In this document: positions 6,335 through 7,407 of the stretch, in pieces
Numbering within the stretch: position 1 is the first letter of the stretch
Layout: each line of letters begins with the position of its first letter
Source of the DNA: Phycisphaeraceae bacterium
GTDB taxonomy: Bacteria > Planctomycetota > Phycisphaerae > Phycisphaerales > Phycisphaeraceae
Length of the DNA: 7,407 nucleotides
Assembly: GCA_016763955.1 (NCBI GenBank)
Contig: JAESSU010000288.1
Location: 1 to 7,407 of the forward strand
Reading direction: 5' to 3'
Translations under genes and position numbers: made by a program
The notes under the pieces: generated by a model
Database searches by the model: none
Told to the model about the DNA's origin: nothing
The model's input: the letters and a program-made list of their open reading frames with translations, nothing else

Positions 6335-6581
6335 CGCAGTCAAAAATATCCAATGGACATAATCTTCGTTGTGTAATTCAACGATTCAAAATCTGCCTAT
6401 GCGAGATATTTATCAAAAAAAAATGTTTTTATGACGAGGGGGTGGTTTGCCCCGAACCATTGAGTGCATGGCGGTGTCATTATCATTATTGCGATCAGGT
6501 TAAATAAGGCGGGACATACCGAGCCTAAGGTGAGCCGGAGATCGAGCCCCCCCTATTGATTCATTGACGGTTCACAGCTTG

Positions 6582-7163
6582 TTAGAGTTCGATGCGTGTG
6601 CCCATCGCATCAAGCAAGGCTCGAATCCATGCAGGGTGTGCAGGCCAAGCAGGTGCGGTAATTAGATTGCCATCCACATGAGCTTGATCCATGGGAATAT
6701 CGACCCATAACCCGCCACTACGATTGACCTCTGGGCCACAAGCAGGATAGGCGGAGCATGTTTTTTCTTTGATCACATCAGCTGCTGCTAGAAGCTGGGG
6801 CCCATGACATATCGCTGCAATGGGTTTTTGTGCTTTGGCGAAATCCTTCACCAGTTCGATGACACGTTTATTAAGTCGCAAATATTCCGGCGCACGGCCT
6901 CCGGGGATCACCAGCGCATCATAGTCTGCAGCAGTGACATCGATAAATGATGCATTGAGTTTAAAATTGTGTCCCGGCTTTTCGGTATAGGTCTGATCAC
7001 CTTCAAAGTCATGAATCGCAGTGCGGACAGACTCACCCTCCTGCTTATCTGGGCAAACAGCATGGACGGTATGGCCGACCATTTGTAGCATTTGAATGGG
7101 AACCATCACTTCGTAATCTTCCACGAAGTCACCGACGATCATGAGAACTTTTTTTGCAGACAT
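6582..7163 (-). CDS. DJ-1/PfpI family protein (cysteine amidotransferase-like fold)
   Basis: The 193-residue cytosolic protein belongs to the DJ-1/PfpI superfamily, whose members act as intracellular proteases, glyoxalases or deglycases, or as stress-response chaperones. The nucleophile elbow [13 protein letters not shown] places the reactive Cys119 beside His120. Glu93 in [12 protein letters not shown] corresponds to the third member of the PfpI-type triad, contributed across the oligomer interface. Glu15 in DFVEDYE matches the conserved N-terminal Glu that contacts the cysteine. The start [10 protein letters not shown] is the first strand of the fold. Length is normal to slightly long for PfpI (about 166-190). 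The ATG at 7163 has a strong Shine-Dalgarno, GGAAGGAAGGG, three to four bases upstream. It is probably monocistronic, lying upstream of the flagellin gene on the same strand but over 300 bases away. The exact reaction cannot be told from sequence. Confidence 0.93.
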   Translation of the reverse strand: MSAKKVLMIVGDFVEDYEVMVPIQMLQMVGHTVHAVCPDKQEGESVRTAIHDFEGDQTYTEKPGHNFKLNASFIDVTAADYDALVIPGGRAPEYLRLNKRVIELVKDFAKAQKPIAAICHGPQLLAAADVIKEKTCSAYPACGPEVNRSGGLWVDIPMDQAHVDGNLITAPAWPAHPAWIRALLDAMGTRIEL

Positions 7164-7167
7164 TTTA

Positions 7168-7213
7168 CCCTTCCTTCCGACCCCATTGTAACCACAAAGC
7201 GACTAAGTCCTAA
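7168..7213 (-). promoter_or_regulatory. Candidate promoter and strong ribosome-binding site for the DJ-1/PfpI gene
   Basis: On the minus strand TTAGGA (7208-7213, 3/6 match to -35) is followed by 17 bases and TACAAT (7185-7190, 5/6 match to -10). The predicted start near 7178 leaves a leader of about 15 bases that is almost entirely the purine-rich Shine-Dalgarno GGAAGGAAGGG (7168-7178). The -35 match is weak, so the promoter call is tentative, but the ribosome-binding site is clear. Confidence 0.4.
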
Positions 7214-7236
7214 AAAAAGTCTCCCCTTTTTTGTGG
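7192..7236. repeat. A/T-rich nested inverted repeat upstream of the DJ-1/PfpI gene
   Basis: CCACAAA (7192-7198) is perfectly complementary to TTTGTGG (7230-7236). Within it, AAAAAAG (7213-7219) is complementary to CTTTTTT (7226-7232) with a six-base loop, so the two stems share bases and compete. GACTAAGTC (7201-7209) is a further odd-length palindrome. It could be an operator region or a poor terminator for a gene beyond the right edge. Confidence 0.35.
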
Positions 7237-7284
7237 AACCCGGTAGAATATGCAGCAGCCTCTCATGACTGTTTTATTCAAGAT

Positions 7285-7299
7285 ATACCCGTTGGGTAT
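7285..7299. repeat. Perfect inverted repeat ATACCC-GTT-GGGTAT
   Basis: The six-base stem has a three-base loop and is followed on the + strand by TATTTTG. The stem is too short to be a convincing terminator, so an operator is equally possible. Confidence 0.35.
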
Positions 7300-7322
7300 T
7301 ATTTTGTCCGCGACGAAAACGA

Positions 7323-7337
7323 TTTGAACGTTTCAAA
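7323..7337. repeat. Perfect inverted repeat TTTGAA-CGT-TTCAAA
   Basis: The six-base arms are separated by three bases and lie upstream of a right-facing TATAAT box. The size and symmetry suit a dimeric repressor site. No specific regulator can be named. Confidence 0.35.
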
Positions 7338-7384
7338 CAACTTGCCGCGTACACAAGCAGTAAAACAAGGTCATCGACGAAGGG

Positions 7385-7390
7385 TATAAT
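7385..7390 (+). promoter_or_regulatory. Consensus -10 box (TATAAT) facing the right edge
   Basis: A perfect TATAAT, with AAAACA 17 bases upstream (7362-7367, 3/6 match to -35), suggests a promoter for a + strand gene beyond the window, divergent from the DJ-1/PfpI gene. No coding region is visible before the window ends. Confidence 0.35.
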
Positions 7391-7407
7391 ACGTTGAAAA
7401 TTACACT

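Larger units (their letters stand above)
6271..6581. other. Gap between flagellin and DJ-1/PfpI genes
   Basis: This stretch of about 311 bases has no convincing gene. The left part is the flagellin leader and candidate promoter. Nine A lie at 6415-6423, read as nine T on the minus strand. About 15 bases upstream of them on that strand is a GGGG/CCCC hairpin (6439-6453), a weak terminator candidate for the DJ-1/PfpI transcript. TCATTA occurs twice in tandem (6477-6488). GAGCC recurs three times at 11-12 base steps (6521, 6532, 6544), the last copy running into seven C (6547-6553). A 60-codon + strand ORF (6325-6507) shows no coding character. Confidence 0.5.

Noticed and set aside
6311..6341. 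Sigma-54 promoter for the flagellin gene
   Set aside because: TTGCA is present on the minus strand, but the -24 position has TG rather than the near-invariant GG.
6415..6453. Rho-independent terminator for the DJ-1/PfpI gene
   Set aside because: The GGGG/CCCC hairpin and the nine-T run on the minus strand are separated by about 15 bases, too far for a standard terminator, so it is mentioned only as a weak candidate.
6325..6507. 60-codon + strand ORF in the flagellin upstream gap
   Set aside because: The product is cysteine-rich with no recognisable motif, the ORF overlaps the candidate flagellin promoter in antisense, and it spans a poly-A run. No good ribosome-binding site was seen.

Overview
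This window carries the 3' part of a respiratory complex I (NADH:quinone oxidoreductase) gene cluster, followed by two unrelated genes on the opposite strand. Complete and intact on the + strand are nuoM, nuoN and nuoG; on the - strand are a minimal flagellin and a DJ-1/PfpI-family protein. The flagellin carries the segment DDPAGLISSEHLRS, which resembles the 'DDPAGLIASENLRSE' style I associate with planctomycete flagellins. This, the mid-range GC and the unusual nuo layout suggest a Planctomycetota-type bacterium, possibly Phycisphaerae-like. That assignment is inference with modest confidence.

Layout: positions 1-100 are an intergenic leader, presumably after nuoL (not visible). nuoM (101-1780) and nuoN (1777-3489) overlap by ATGA and are probably translationally coupled. 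A 140-base spacer leads to nuoG (3630-5240), which encodes the Fe-S electron-input subunit. In the common bacterial order nuoG sits between nuoF and nuoH, so its position after nuoN is a rearrangement. Positions 5241-5418 form a convergent intergenic region with dense self-complementarity. The flagellin gene (about 5419-6249 or 6270, -) follows, then a 311-332 base gap holding a candidate flagellin promoter. The DJ-1/PfpI gene is at 6582-7163 (-), and a 244-base right-hand spacer contains several short perfect inverted repeats and a TATAAT box facing right.

How the genes work together: NuoG passes electrons from the NADH dehydrogenase module through Fe-S clusters toward quinone, and NuoM and NuoN are antiporter-like proton-pumping membrane subunits. 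The flagellin would use the proton-motive force only indirectly, as filament protein. The DJ-1/PfpI protein is a likely stress or glyoxalase/deglycase-type cytosolic enzyme with no evident link to its neighbours.

The least explained signals are noncoding: a C-run to GGAAGTTT element seen three times around nuoM and nuoN, once inverted inside the nuoM 3' end, and the foldable region after nuoG. No mobile element, CRISPR array, tRNA or rRNA is visible.
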